NCBI GenBank assembly: GCA_039621445.1
Contig: CP154954.1
Coordinates: 47,161,847-47,225,846, forward strand
Origin: Euglena gracilis
Taxonomy: Eukaryota > Euglenida > Euglenophyceae > Euglenales
Length of the DNA stretch: 64,000 bases
Direction of reading: 5' to 3'
Both the position numbers and the translations under genes were made by a program. The notes beneath the pieces were generated by a model. That model made no database searches, had not been told where the DNA came from, and was given only the letters and a program-made list of their open reading frames with translations. Of this stretch, positions 1 through 8,600 are shown piece by piece (the stretch's first letter is position 1; each line of letters opens with the position of its first letter).

Positions 1-482
1 CTGACTGTCTCCCATCAGGATGATGTCGTCCAGGTATACAAAGCATAAAGGCCTTTGGCCCTCCAACGTTTTTCCAGGCATTTCATTAGACTCATGAATT
101 TTTCTGGCATCACATTTAAACCAAAACAAACTGCCTGGAATTCCCAGCATGTGTCTTCCAGAGTCATCCTCATGTAGGGTCTTAGGGCTGGGTTCAACAT
201 TAAATGAAAGTAGGCGTCCTTTAAGTCTACTTTCGCACCCCATTGTCCTTTTTTCAGGAGCCTGAAGATGACCTGGATGTTGTCCAGTTTGAAGGGGTGG
301 GGGAAAAAATGCTGGTTCAGCTGGCGACAGTCGCTGATTAAACGATGTTTCTCCCCCTGAGGTTCTTTTTTGGAGATTAAAAACCAAGGGATGGTGTGTT
401 GGGTACCTTCCCAAGGGACTGGTTTTATGGCTCCTGCCTGAAAATAGTCTTGTATAATACTTTTTGCCTTTTGTATTTCCAC
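1..482 (-). pseudogene. Reverse transcriptase fragment of a DIRS/Ngaro-like retroelement (element A), cut by the window edge
   Basis: The minus frame 482-15 encodes 155 residues of a retroelement reverse transcriptase. It contains an IPWFLISKK block, an ISDCRQLNQ block, the catalytic VDLKDAYFH motif (first Asp of the RT triad) and FGLNVMPEKF. These blocks align in order with the RT of element B (3382-5139), which supports the same DIRS superfamily, but the sequence is clearly diverged, so this is another family. The YLDD catalytic box can be read at about 25-36, but in a different frame from the rest. The ORF therefore breaks just before the active site by an indel of one or two bases. The element continues left beyond the window. 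It is transcribed in the same direction as the gag-like ORF at 733-1512, which lies upstream of it. I treat it as an inactive copy. A sequencing error at the frameshift is the main alternative. Confidence 0.85.
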
Positions 483-732
483 CTTTGACTTTGGTATGGA
501 ACATGTGCTGAGGGAGAGGGGTCACTCCCAAGGGGGGGTTACCCCCTGTGCGATGAGTTGCAACACCCTGGGGGGGCAACCTTTTGCCACCATGGCAGCT
601 GGTCCTGAAGCCTCTTAAACAGAGGCACTCCCAGAAAGTGCTCCTCTGTCAGCAGCAGCACCTCGGTGATCTGTTCCAGAGATCTCAAGCTTGCAGCTTC
701 CCACAGCGTGCAGATGTCTTGGCTTCTGCCCC

Positions 733-1512
733 TCAGGCTGGTTGACTTTGTGGCACAATGCCCAGCTCTGGGGGACACAATGTCCTTTTGGGACTTGATG
801 AGTTCTGACTGAAAAGGAAGGAGCAATACTTCCTGGCAAGGTGTTGGGCAAACCATTTTCCTCCTTTGGACTTGCCTTTCCCTTTGGGGCCAGACCGCCA
901 TGGTCTCGGTTGCCAATTTGTTTGCCATTGCTTGAACTTCCACACTTTTCCACCTGTGGGGGTGGGTATATGCCACATGGGGAACTCACCCATGAAGGGG
1001 GATTTGATACCCTCTTTGTTGATGCCAGCTTGGGCTTTGGCCATTTTGATGTCTTCAGGGGTGAACAGGCCATTCCCTGGCTGTATGGTCTGAGGGATGC
1101 TCCTCCTCTTCCTCTCCTTGACAATGTGCCCTTCACAGGCAGCCACATATGCGAATAATTGTTGGCTCAAACCCAATATGTCTTCAGGGGCTCCTTGTAA
1201 GGTGCAGTGCAGCGCTGCCAAGATACGCAGTATGTTCAAGAACTTCTGCTGGACTGCACGCATGGTGCGGTCATACCCACTCTTACCGTCTTGACGGTGG
1301 TTGTTTTCCTCCGCTTTGGGCTTCAGGGTCTTCCAGGTGGGTATCTGTTCCAGCAAACTTCGTACTTCCAACCGTAAGTCCCCAGACTGTACCTGTGTGC
1401 ATATCCCCTCCAGGTCCCCCGGCAGTGCCTCCTCGGCCGTCTGCAAGGGGAAGTCCTGGGCTTCCTCCGCCGCGCGCGCTGCCTCCTCGTCGCGATCCAT
1501 CTCCGCCGCCAC
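733..1512 (-). CDS. Gag-like ORF of element A
   Basis: A 259-residue minus-strand ORF lies about 250 bp upstream of the RT fragment, the gag position in DIRS and Ngaro elements. The N-terminal half is acidic (EEAARAAEEAQDF), followed by a helical stretch around TMRAVQQKFLNILRILAAL and a Gly/Lys/Trp-rich basic tail. No zinc knuckle is visible. The frame stays open upstream of the first ATG (a KLYEKWATTVAAEM stretch), and two other minus frames are also open at 1513-1882, so the true start is uncertain. The call rests on position and general composition. I recognise no conserved gag motif. Confidence 0.55.
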   Translation of the reverse strand: MAAEMDRDEEAARAAEEAQDFPLQTAEEALPGDLEGICTQVQSGDLRLEVRSLLEQIPTWKTLKPKAEENNHRQDGKSGYDRTMRAVQQKFLNILRILAALHCTLQGAPEDILGLSQQLFAYVAACEGHIVKERKRRSIPQTIQPGNGLFTPEDIKMAKAQAGINKEGIKSPFMGEFPMWHIPTPTGGKVWKFKQWQTNWQPRPWRSGPKGKGKSKGGKWFAQHLARKYCSFLFSQNSSSPKRTLCPPELGIVPQSQPA

Positions 1513-1843
1513 CGTCGTCGCCCACTTCTCGTACAGCTTGAATTCTGAGCTCCAATGACGGTATCGAGACGTTCTTCGTGAGTGAGACGCTGTAAAGGTA
1601 CCGCAAGATATGGTTGTAGGTTACACTCCACCATAGCCACTCCAGTGAGCTTCCGTGCGGCAAGGGCACATCGGGCTGTATCCAACCCTGCTCCAGTCCA
1701 CTTCTTACCTGAGCCAAATCGTGGCCATCACGGCGGTAGCGTCGGCATCTGGCAAGAAGGCTGTTGTCAGCGATTCTTGTAAGAAAATGTTGCTCCACGC
1801 CGCTTCGAAAGCCTCTTTGTCGGTCTCGTCTTGCAGGTGCGAA
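1513..1843 (-). other. Upstream region of element A with several open minus frames
   Basis: This lies between the gag-like ORF and the left tip of element B. Minus-strand reading frames stay open here, one with a plausible start (MVECNLQPYLAVPLQRLTHE in frame). It may be the real N-terminus of gag A, separated from 733-1512 by a one-base shift, or the 5' leader. The terminal repeat of element A is not recognised. Confidence 0.3.
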
Positions 1844-1971
1844 AGACACCTCGGGCTCCGCACTTTGCCCTTGTGAGGCCATGCCTTGCTCGCCGGCGGT
1901 TTGTTGTGTGATTGTTCGCTGCGCTGGGTTAGGAGGTCCTGCTTAGTGCCTTTTTTCGCCGGAGTTGGCTG
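1844..1971 (+). repeat. Left inverted terminal repeat of element B
   Basis: This begins GACACCTCGGGCTCC and runs to the GGAGTTGGCT block. From about 1874 to 1971 it is the inverted counterpart of 6223-6321. The outermost 37 bases are unique to this end and occur again, inverted, only in the internal complementary region. Confidence 0.9.
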
Positions 1972-2092
1972 ATTCCTAAATTGCCCTTCGACACCCCAGA
2001 AGAAAGGAACTGAGTTTCAAACGAAGGAGAACCAAAAGGAGAAGTCAAAATCAAAAGAATATCCAGAAGAACAAGAACCAGAGGAATATCAA

Positions 2093-3238
2093 TTGAGAAT
2101 TCAAATATCAATTTCAAAATTGACTTCGATGAGCAATGAAGTGGGGAAGAAACTGGAAATTTGCGGTCGACGTGAACTACCTGGAGCAGCTGTCGCCGCG
2201 GCAGCCGGACGACCTGGAGGTGCAGACGACATGTGGCGAACCGTGGCCGCCCCTCCCCCCCAGATCCCAGTTTCAGAAATTTCCCAGCAGAAAACCCCAC
2301 CCAGTGACGGCCACGGCCTGTGGACCACAGTGGCCAGAAAGACCAGAAGGAAGAAGGAACCCCCAGCCCAGCAGCACCGCCTGGGCATTGGGGCCCAATC
2401 AAGCAAGAGGGGGCAGAAGCAGACCACAGGATTCCACAGACACGTTCCACAATGGCGCCCAGCCGCCAGACCACAATTCGAACAGAAGTGGAGAAGATGG
2501 AATCAAGGCCAAGGTGGAGGCCATGGTGGCCAATTCCAGAAGCAATTCCCTTCAGGAAGAGGGAGAAAAGGTCTGCCACATCCCCCCAACCTTTCTAACA
2601 CAACAACCCCTCTCAAGGGGAGGAAGGGGGGGCACAGGAGCCCCCCCAGATTTCATGTGGAGCTGGAGACCAATGTCAAACTCAGCCCCATGGAGGGGAA
2701 ATCAGGGCCAAGGCGGCCAGAGTTTGAATCATTTGCACGGCCATGGTGGCCAAGAAGTGCAGGGCCATGGAGGCCATTATCTTCAGGGCCAGGGCGGCCA
2801 GAACTCACAGGGCCATGGTGGCCAAAGGGGTGGTCCAGAAATGGCCCCCCAGAAGCTAAGGTGCCAACCTTATATCAAGCATCTCCAGCCCCAGGAGGAT
2901 GCCCTAGAGAGGGCAAAGGAGGACGAGGGGGTCAACCCCCCAAATCATTTAATTCTACCCATGGAAGGGGAAATCAAGGGGGGGACCCTCAGTGGCCCCC
3001 CTATGGTATGTCGTCAGACAACACGAAGGACAAGATGGAGCAGAGAGCCTGTGAGAGAGAGGGTGAGTGCATGCACACCCCCCCATCCATTACATCAAAC
3101 TCCAGGGGCACCAAAGGTTGTGAAATGTCCCACAACCCCCAACCAACCCCCACAAAATCATTTGATTGCAGATGTAAATTCCATGGAGGAAAAGTGGGGG
3201 GGGCACCCCCCTGCACCAGAGACTGCAAAAAAGTCTAA
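2093..3238 (+). CDS. gag: Gag-like protein of element B
   Basis: A 381-residue, Gly/Pro/Arg/Gln-rich basic ORF with repeated GxGGxGG and WPR/GPWRP motifs. Its C-terminal end is rich in Cys and His (CRCKFH, CTRDC), possibly metal-binding. Two frames are open here. I choose this one because the degenerate copy at 46.7-47.9 kb keeps similarity in this frame (DGHGxWTTVAR, RWNQGQGG, PSGRGR, REGE), while the frame starting at 2136 is not preserved there. It is the first ORF after the left terminal repeat, and it stops about 140 bp before the RT ORF in a different frame, so RT expression needs frameshifting, reinitiation or splicing. The nucleocapsid role is inferred from position and composition. 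Confidence 0.75.
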   Translation: MRIQISISKLTSMSNEVGKKLEICGRRELPGAAVAAAAGRPGGADDMWRTVAAPPPQIPVSEISQQKTPPSDGHGLWTTVARKTRRKKEPPAQQHRLGIGAQSSKRGQKQTTGFHRHVPQWRPAARPQFEQKWRRWNQGQGGGHGGQFQKQFPSGRGRKGLPHPPNLSNTTTPLKGRKGGHRSPPRFHVELETNVKLSPMEGKSGPRRPEFESFARPWWPRSAGPWRPLSSGPGRPELTGPWWPKGWSRNGPPEAKVPTLYQASPAPGGCPREGKGGRGGQPPKSFNSTHGRGNQGGDPQWPPYGMSSDNTKDKMEQRACEREGECMHTPPSITSNSRGTKGCEMSHNPQPTPTKSFDCRCKFHGGKVGGAPPCTRDCKKV

Positions 3239-5039
3239 AATGGTGGCTGAAAAATGCCCCCCCAGCAACCTGCCAACTTATAAAAGATGGAATTCAACCC
3301 CCCTGGGTCAAACCACCAAAATTATCCACGCATCCAAAAACCAGAGCCAACCTAGATCTGAGACAGGCAGAAAAAATCCTGTTGGATTACGAAAAATCTG
3401 GGTCCATAAAGAGGGTTCAGGATTCAGGAACCCAACATCTAATTCCCTGGTTCCTGATATCAAAACCAGATGGGGGGCAAACGAAATGGAGGTTCATCAG
3501 CGACTGCAGGGAAATAAACCAAAATTTTCCCGTGAAAGCTTTCAAATTAGATCACATTCAAAACATTTTCCCAGTTTTGGAGAAAGGCCACTGGGCGGCC
3601 AAAATCGACCTGAAGGACGCATATTTTCACATTCCAGTGAACCCAACCCTAAAACCCTTTCTAAGGCATCAGGTGGGGGGACAAACCTGGGAATTCCAGG
3701 CAGGCTGTTTTGGCCTAAATGTGATGCCACAAATTTTTATGTCAGTCATGAAGACATTCGAGAAACGTTGGAGGAAAAAAGGAATCCAGGTTTTTATTTA
3801 CCTGGACGACATTTTACTGGTTGCCCCCACTCAAAATACATTGCAAAAAGACTTGAACAGGGTTGTAAGAGACCTAATCGACTCGGGGTTCAAAATAAAT
3901 GTCAAAAAGTCAACCTTGGAGCCCACACAGGTCGTAAACCACTTGGGCTTCCAGTTAAATTTCCAAGAGGGAAAATTACAAATTCCCCCACAAAAAGTGA
4001 AGACAATAAAAAAGGAGCTTGGGAAAATAGTGAAAAAAGATTTCATGTCGAAAAGGCAGTTAGCTGCCATTTTGGGTCAAATCAGGTGCAACCTCATGGC
4101 CCTGCCTTTTTTAAGGGCTTTCACAGACTCCCTAACAAGATTTTTGGTAAACAAGTCTGCAGCCCCATGGGATTCAAAGCATTCCATTTCACAGGAAATA
4201 AAAGCCCAATTGAGGGAAATAAAAAATCTGCTGGACTCCTGGGGGGGCAGACCTTTCCCCCAAAATGCAACAAGGGAGTTGCATTCAGACAGCAGCACCC
4301 ATGCCTGGGGGGGGCTGGACATTCACACTGGAGAAGTTGTCCAGGAGTTTTGGAGAGAAAACTCCATTTTACATATCAATGTCAAAGAATTACGTGCAGC
4401 CATCAGCACAGTGAAAAGTCTAAGCAGGCCAGGGGAAACGGTGTCCCTTTCAGTAGACAATCAGGTAATTTATTATTACCTGACAAAAGGGGGGGGCAGA
4501 AAAGACCCTTTCAACAGCCTTCTAAGGCCATTTTTCAAATGGTGCATGGAAAACAATTTAACTCTACAAGTGAAATGGGTTCCTTCACAGGAATGCTTAG
4601 CAGACCCCATAAGCAGGTGGGAGTCAGACAGGGGGGATTACTCACTGGACCCCCAGCTCTTTCAATGGCTAAGGCAGCATTTCAAAGATTTCATAAATTT
4701 GGAAACAGATTTATTTGCCTCCCCAGGCAACAAAAAACTGCCCAATTTTGTGGCCCGATGGCCCCACTGGGAGGCCAGGGCAGTGGATGCCCTCCAATGT
4801 CCCTTGGACAACATGGGGGGACTTTATGCAAACCCCCCCTGGTCAATCATTCAGCAATTTCTCCCACGATTGAGAATGTTTCCCCAGACCAAAGTTTTGA
4901 TGGTCACCCCCTTTTGGGATTCAGCCACATGGTGGCCCCAATTAATAAAGATGAAAGTGCCAGGAACCCCCTGCCTGAAAATCACCCCCTACAGGGGCAT
5001 GTTCAAAAACTGCAGGGGGGAGAAAATGCCACCCCCCAG
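2136..5039 (+). other. Very long open frame overprinting gag and RT
   Basis: The reading frame that encodes the tyrosine recombinase has no stop from the ATG at 2136 to 6263 (1375 codons). It overlaps all of gag and all of the RT ORF in another frame. The translated gag/RT part is low-complexity (GHGGQ repeats) and shows no domain. DIRS elements are known to overlap RT and recombinase frames, but an overlap through gag as well is unusual. It may be a by-product of codon composition, or it may permit an N-terminally extended recombinase. Confidence 0.5.
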
Positions 5040-5139
5040 ATGGCCCCTCCTTTGCATGATTTGCTCAGGCAAATTCTGGAGGGGAAACAAATTCAGAATA
5101 AAACCATTGACGATTTCCTGGGGAGAAACCCCAGCTTAA
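3382..5139 (+). CDS. Reverse transcriptase - RNase H - DIRS methyltransferase-like polyprotein
   Basis: 585 residues from the first start-like codon (TTG). The frame is open further upstream, so the N-terminus is not certain. RT: ISDCREINQ about residues 39-47, IDLKDAYFH 75-83, FGLNVMPQIF about 110-119 and the YLDD active site at 140-143. RNase H: HSDSS near 301, KELRA near 335, SVDNQV near 357 and LADPIS near 406 supply the acidic residues. The C-terminal third carries DLFAS (about 443) and YANPPWS (about 482-488). The NPPW is typical of the N6-adenine-methyltransferase-like domain found in DIRS elements. The protein would copy element RNA into cDNA. The last 100 bp overlap the recombinase ORF in another frame. 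Confidence 0.95.
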   Translation: MDYEKSGSIKRVQDSGTQHLIPWFLISKPDGGQTKWRFISDCREINQNFPVKAFKLDHIQNIFPVLEKGHWAAKIDLKDAYFHIPVNPTLKPFLRHQVGGQTWEFQAGCFGLNVMPQIFMSVMKTFEKRWRKKGIQVFIYLDDILLVAPTQNTLQKDLNRVVRDLIDSGFKINVKKSTLEPTQVVNHLGFQLNFQEGKLQIPPQKVKTIKKELGKIVKKDFMSKRQLAAILGQIRCNLMALPFLRAFTDSLTRFLVNKSAAPWDSKHSISQEIKAQLREIKNLLDSWGGRPFPQNATRELHSDSSTHAWGGLDIHTGEVVQEFWRENSILHINVKELRAAISTVKSLSRPGETVSLSVDNQVIYYYLTKGGGRKDPFNSLLRPFFKWCMENNLTLQVKWVPSQECLADPISRWESDRGDYSLDPQLFQWLRQHFKDFINLETDLFASPGNKKLPNFVARWPHWEARAVDALQCPLDNMGGLYANPPWSIIQQFLPRLRMFPQTKVLMVTPFWDSATWWPQLIKMKVPGTPCLKITPYRGMFKNCRGEKMPPPRWPLLCMICSGKFWRGNKFRIKPLTISWGETPA

Positions 5140-6263
5140 AGCGTTATCAAAGCGCTTTTACACTTTTATGGGTAATCTTGGAAAAAATGGGGGTACCCCC
5201 CCCTGAAGCCACACCTGACCAAGTGGCTGACGCTTTGATACAATTATTTCAATTTTCCAAGTCCCAGGCCCGTAATGCCTACAGTGCAATGCTTTTGATT
5301 CCTGGGTTTGGTGGACTGAGATTCCACGCCATGTTGGCACCTTACAAGAGGCTCTGGAACCAAAATCTGGAGAAATATGGTGCTTTTTGGGATCCCCTCC
5401 CAATCCTCTTGGGGCTGGCCCAAGCCCCCTTTCCCACTGATATTTGTGCATTACGTACACAACTTATTTTTTGCTCACGAATCCTCTGTTTATACAGATC
5501 TTCAGATTTGGAGAGGATCAAACGTACCACCAGTGTGTTGGGCAAGGCGCCCTACATCAAAATCAGGCGTAAAGGCCAGAAATTCCATAAGTGGGAAAGA
5601 GTTGTGTCCATTCCACAATGCCCCAAAATAAGCCCATTTCATTTGATGATGTCTTATGTTGCAGCAACAAGGTCATTCGTGAGACCTGGGGGGCCCCTTC
5701 TGATTTCACTAAAACCCCCCTTTAAGCCCATAAGTGCAGACACCATTGCTTCCATAACAAAAGATTTTTTGGCCAAACATGGGGTGCCCCCCCAGGTGTG
5801 GGGGGCCCACTCCACCAGAGGAGCAGGAGTTGGTTTACTCAAAAAATTGGGCCTTTCTGCCCAAGAAGTTTGTGAAATTGGTCAGTGGAGGGGGGTGGAG
5901 GCTTTTACAGCCCACTACCAACGACTTGGTGCCCAAGGTGCCCTGGAAAATGCCCTGGCCCCCCTAATTTCAGTGCACAATCAGGCCTCACAAGGGCAAA
6001 GTGCGGAGCCCGAGGTGTCTCGTACTCCCTCGAGGAAAACCGACAAGGGAGGAAGGGACACCGAGGGCGAAGCACAAAGACCTTGTGAGCCCAACCCCCC
6101 CACCCATAAAAGAAAATTTGTGTTCAAAAGCCCTCGGTCAGAAAACGGGGGCCAGGGGGGGGAGAGGGGGGGGACCCCCCCCAGGGGCAAGAAGCCACGT
6201 CGCCAAGTCGGAGCAGCATCGTCAGCCAACTCCGGCGAGGCGGCACTAAGCAGGACCTCCTAA
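5040..6263 (+). CDS. DIRS tyrosine recombinase
   Basis: 408 residues counted from the ATG at 5040, the first in-frame Met after the RT catalytic domains; the frame itself is open from 2136. The tyrosine-recombinase signature is present in order: the Arg of YRSSDLERI (near 5500), HSTRGAG giving the HxxR pair (near 5810), GQWRG, and AHYQRLG with the nucleophilic Tyr (near 5920). In this family the enzyme inserts a circular double-stranded intermediate without target duplication. The C-terminal 90 or so residues are basic and are translated from the internal complementary region and part of the right terminal repeat, so the coding and cis-acting sequence are fused. Confidence 0.92.
   Translation: MAPPLHDLLRQILEGKQIQNKTIDDFLGRNPSLKRYQSAFTLLWVILEKMGVPPPEATPDQVADALIQLFQFSKSQARNAYSAMLLIPGFGGLRFHAMLAPYKRLWNQNLEKYGAFWDPLPILLGLAQAPFPTDICALRTQLIFCSRILCLYRSSDLERIKRTTSVLGKAPYIKIRRKGQKFHKWERVVSIPQCPKISPFHLMMSYVAATRSFVRPGGPLLISLKPPFKPISADTIASITKDFLAKHGVPPQVWGAHSTRGAGVGLLKKLGLSAQEVCEIGQWRGVEAFTAHYQRLGAQGALENALAPLISVHNQASQGQSAEPEVSRTPSRKTDKGGRDTEGEAQRPCEPNPPTHKRKFVFKSPRSENGGQGGERGGTPPRGKKPRRQVGAASSANSGEAALSRTS
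5984..6089 (+). repeat. Internal complementary region (ICR) of the DIRS element
   Basis: The two halves abut at about 6020. The first is the reverse complement of the left tip, the second that of the right tip. Read on the minus strand this is exactly the circle junction (right end then left end). In the DIRS model it serves as a template or splint for completing and circularising the cDNA. It lies inside the recombinase ORF. Confidence 0.9.
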
Positions 6264-6384
6264 CCCAGCGCAGCGAACAATCACACAACAAACCGCCGGC
6301 GAGCAAGGCATGGCCTCACAAGGTCTTTGTGCTTCGCCCTCGGTGTCCCTTCCTCCCTTGTCGGTTTTCCTCGAGGGAGTACGA
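6223..6384 (+). repeat. Right inverted terminal repeat of element B
   Basis: Bases 6223-6321 are the inverted copy of the left repeat (AGCCAACTCCGGCGA to CATGGCCTCACAA). The outer bases 6315-6384 are unique to this end and match the ICR. The tip reads CTCGAGGGAGTACGA. The recombinase stop codon lies inside the repeat. Confidence 0.9.
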
Positions 6385-6755
6385 TTTTGCATGATCAGCT
6401 TGAACGAATGGTCACAGCTCCGTGCCAAAAAACGGTTATGATCCGCCTATTCCGGCAAAGAAAAGCAGTAAGAAACACCAAAACCAACACCAGAAAAAGA
6501 CAAACAACAGCCGGAAAGAAGAGCAAGACCTCACCGGGGTCTTGTGCGGAGCTGTCCCCTGCAAATGGGGTTCATCCGTAAGTGAACCAAACCATTTCAA
6601 CCGTTTTTCTCTCTGCCTAATTGTGCCTAATTTTGGGCAATGCCTGAAATTGTGATGATGAAGGTTTTGCTCGCAGAAAATGAATTTCTTTCGAAAAACA
6701 AGCGCCCTAAATTCAACCTTTCTGCAAAATAACTATCCTGGTTCTCATGTGAGAG
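6385..6755. other. No recognised gene
   Basis: Unique-looking AT/GC-balanced sequence to the right of element B. No ORF with family features, and no repeat matched elsewhere in the window. Confidence 0.4.
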
Positions 6756-6844
6756 ATGACGTGGGCAGAAACAGTGGCAGGGGCAGAAGTTTATGTGATT
6801 GTCAAGAACCTCCCTCCCGACTGGTTGGACACGTCTGGACAGTG
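6756..6844 (+). CDS. Candidate exon of an RRM-like protein (first part)
   Basis: The frame from an ATG at 6756 contains EVYVIVKNLPPDW, which resembles the first beta strand and RNP2 motif of an RNA-recognition motif. It ends in TGG followed by a good GTGAGA donor at 6845, just before an in-frame stop. The intron would contain the G/C-tract repeat island. The candidate partner exon is at 7293-7402. Phase continuity was not established, so the call is tentative. Confidence 0.35.
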
Positions 6845-6849
6845 GTGAG

Positions 6850-7290
6850 ATTCTCACAAAAGCGATGATGGTGTTGGGATCTCTTGGTGTTGAAACATCT
6901 CCCAAACCAAAAAAAGCATCTGGTCAGAAACAACAAAGAATTCACTGGAAGGGCTGCACGAGAAAGCCCCAAACCGTTGCTTGCCGACCATGGGGGGGGT
7001 TTAACGACCGGGACCCCCACCCACTCACTTTCCCCCGAAAATGGCCGAAAAATCGCAAAAAAGCTAAAAATAGCACCTTTTCAAAAAATTTCAGCGCCAA
7101 AAAAAATATCCCACCCCAGGGGGGGGGGGGCTTGGCCGGACCACACCATTGCTGGGCGACCCCTGAGGGGGGGGGGGTCACTTTCCGCTCCGAAAAAACC
7201 AGTCAGTTACTTTACTCCCGGGGGGGGGGGGTCGACCACTCTTGAATTCGCTTATGTTGGCAAGGCACCATGGTGACGCAATGAGATTGG
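6850..7290. repeat. C/G-tract repeat island with the AACCAGTCAGT motif
   Basis: A series of short blocks: CATTGCT then GCGACCCC, G-run, GTCACTTTCC, then AAAACCAGTCAGT and another C/G tract. The same ordered blocks recur near 11240-11300, 12580-12670 and 12780-12840, with pieces near 30650-30960 and 32570-32620. This marks a dispersed element family. AT-rich AAAAAATTTCNGCGCC sequence precedes it. Confidence 0.6.
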
Positions 7291-7292
7291 AG

Positions 7293-7402
7293 GTATGTTC
7301 TCATATGTGGCCCTCGCCCAATTTGAGGAAAAGGAGGCAGAGTTCAATCAGAAGAATGGTCACACAAATGTCCTGGAGTTTGCCTATTCCTTCATCATGA
7401 AT
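7293..7402 (+). CDS. Candidate exon of an RRM-like protein (second part)
   Basis: The open frame starts just after an AG and reads MFSYVALAQFEEKEAE, similar to RNP1-containing strand 3 plus helix 2 of an RRM, followed by FAYSFIMNQLPK. It then runs into a repeat (AAAAAATTTCCGGCACC), which probably marks the following intron. It could be the second half of the RRM begun at 6756. Coding is inferred from composition only. Confidence 0.3.
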
Positions 7403-8600
7403 CAGTTGCCAAAAACTTCCAAAAAATTTCCGGCACCTTTGGCGCCAAGCCAGCCACTTTTTCATTTTCATGCCAACCCCCACCCCCAGACCGGACAGTC
7501 ATTCACTATTCCGAACCATACATCTCTCTAAGGTTTTGCGAACCCCCCCCCCCCGGGGGCGGCTGCAGTCAGCCCCGATTTGGGCCCAGCCCAGCCGCCC
7601 TCCCCCCGGGGGGTGCTGCTACCCTGATAGCCAGCCCCTTTTTGGGGGTCCAGCCCAAAATTTTTCGGCGCAAAGCGCAAGTTTTTTTTTGAAAAACTGT
7701 GTTCAAAAGTGGCCAAAAATGGGGTTTGGGGGGCGTTTGGGGCATTTTTTGGGGGTTTCAGATGCATCATTTTTTCAAAACTGTGTTCTGCAGGACATTT
7801 TTGGGCATTTTTCTGATTTCACTCCAGCTCGCCCCGGTTCGCGTCCAGCCGGGGTCCAGCCCCCCCACCCCCCCGCGGGGGGCGGGCTAGCCAGCCCAAA
7901 TTTCTAGCCCTAGCCCAGCAACCCCCCCCCGGGGTCCTGAAAAAGATGTATGTTCCGAACCCCCTCGGGCAAAAAATGGTCCATTTCGGCTGTTGTCGGC
8001 TGCGGGAAAGGTGGGAGCGTATTTTTGGGAACGGGTGGCCCTACCCCCAGGCCCTGGCAGGTTTGGCTCCGGGTGTGGGCACTGGGGGTGCCCCATGGTT
8101 GTGGTGCTACCAAAGAGCATGTGGAGGGTAGATGCATTTCCTTTTTTTGTTTTTAATCACAAATTGTGCTGCTTTCAACCACACATCCCCCCTGGTGGGG
8201 GGGGGTCGGCTGGACCCCCCCCCCCCGGGGTCCAAGGCAAAAAAAACCCCTGATACGCACACACATCTGTTTCTGTTGCCAAAGAAACCCCACACCAGCT
8301 GACAAAGAAGAGGTGAAGAAGACCCTGTTGGCCAGATGGAAATGAGCAGAGGTCAAATCAGAACCAGAGCTTCCAGGCTGGAATGCAGGTGGGTTTCTTC
8401 CTCAGAACTGGGAAAAATATTCGCACCGAGATGAAGGTTTTTTCTTGCAAAATCCTGGAGAATCGGAGCCAGCGTGTCGCTGAGCGACCCCCAAGGTGTT
8501 CCACACGAAAATTTGGGCTGGCTGACCCCCCCAGGAAGTGAGAATTGGCCAACTGGGGATTGAACCAGGAACCAAAAAAATCGAAACTGCACAATTTTTT
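7403..8600. repeat. Repeat-rich intergenic or intronic DNA
   Basis: Many C/G-tract palindromes (near 7545, 7610, 7870, 7925 and 8200), the GGCGC-type hairpin motif (7431 and 7664) and CCAGCCCAGCC-like blocks shared with 19.86-20.28 kb. A short coding-like stretch near 8290-8334 (DKEEVKKTLLARWK then stop, plus strand) may be a terminal exon. Nothing firmer was seen. Confidence 0.45.

Larger units (their letters stand above)
1844..6384 (+). mobile_element. Complete DIRS-like tyrosine-recombinase retrotransposon (element B)
   Basis: The element is about 4.54 kb. Its ends are fixed by its own internal complementary region. Bases 5984-6020 are the exact reverse complement of the left tip 1844-1880, and 6020-6089 are that of the right tip 6315-6384, the arrangement known from DIRS-1 in Dictyostelium. 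Between the ends are gag (2093-3238), RT-RNase H-methyltransferase (3382-5139) and a tyrosine recombinase (5040-6263), in overlapping frames. No frameshift or stop breaks the main domains, so it looks recent or active. Two deleted relatives lie at 46.46-47.87 kb and 47.9-48.96 kb. As expected for tyrosine-recombinase elements, no target-site duplication is evident. Confidence 0.92.

Noticed and set aside
1323-1882. Separate gene on the minus strand above gag A
   Set aside because: More likely leader or frame-shifted N-terminus of the element A gag; the upper part is the left terminal repeat of element B.
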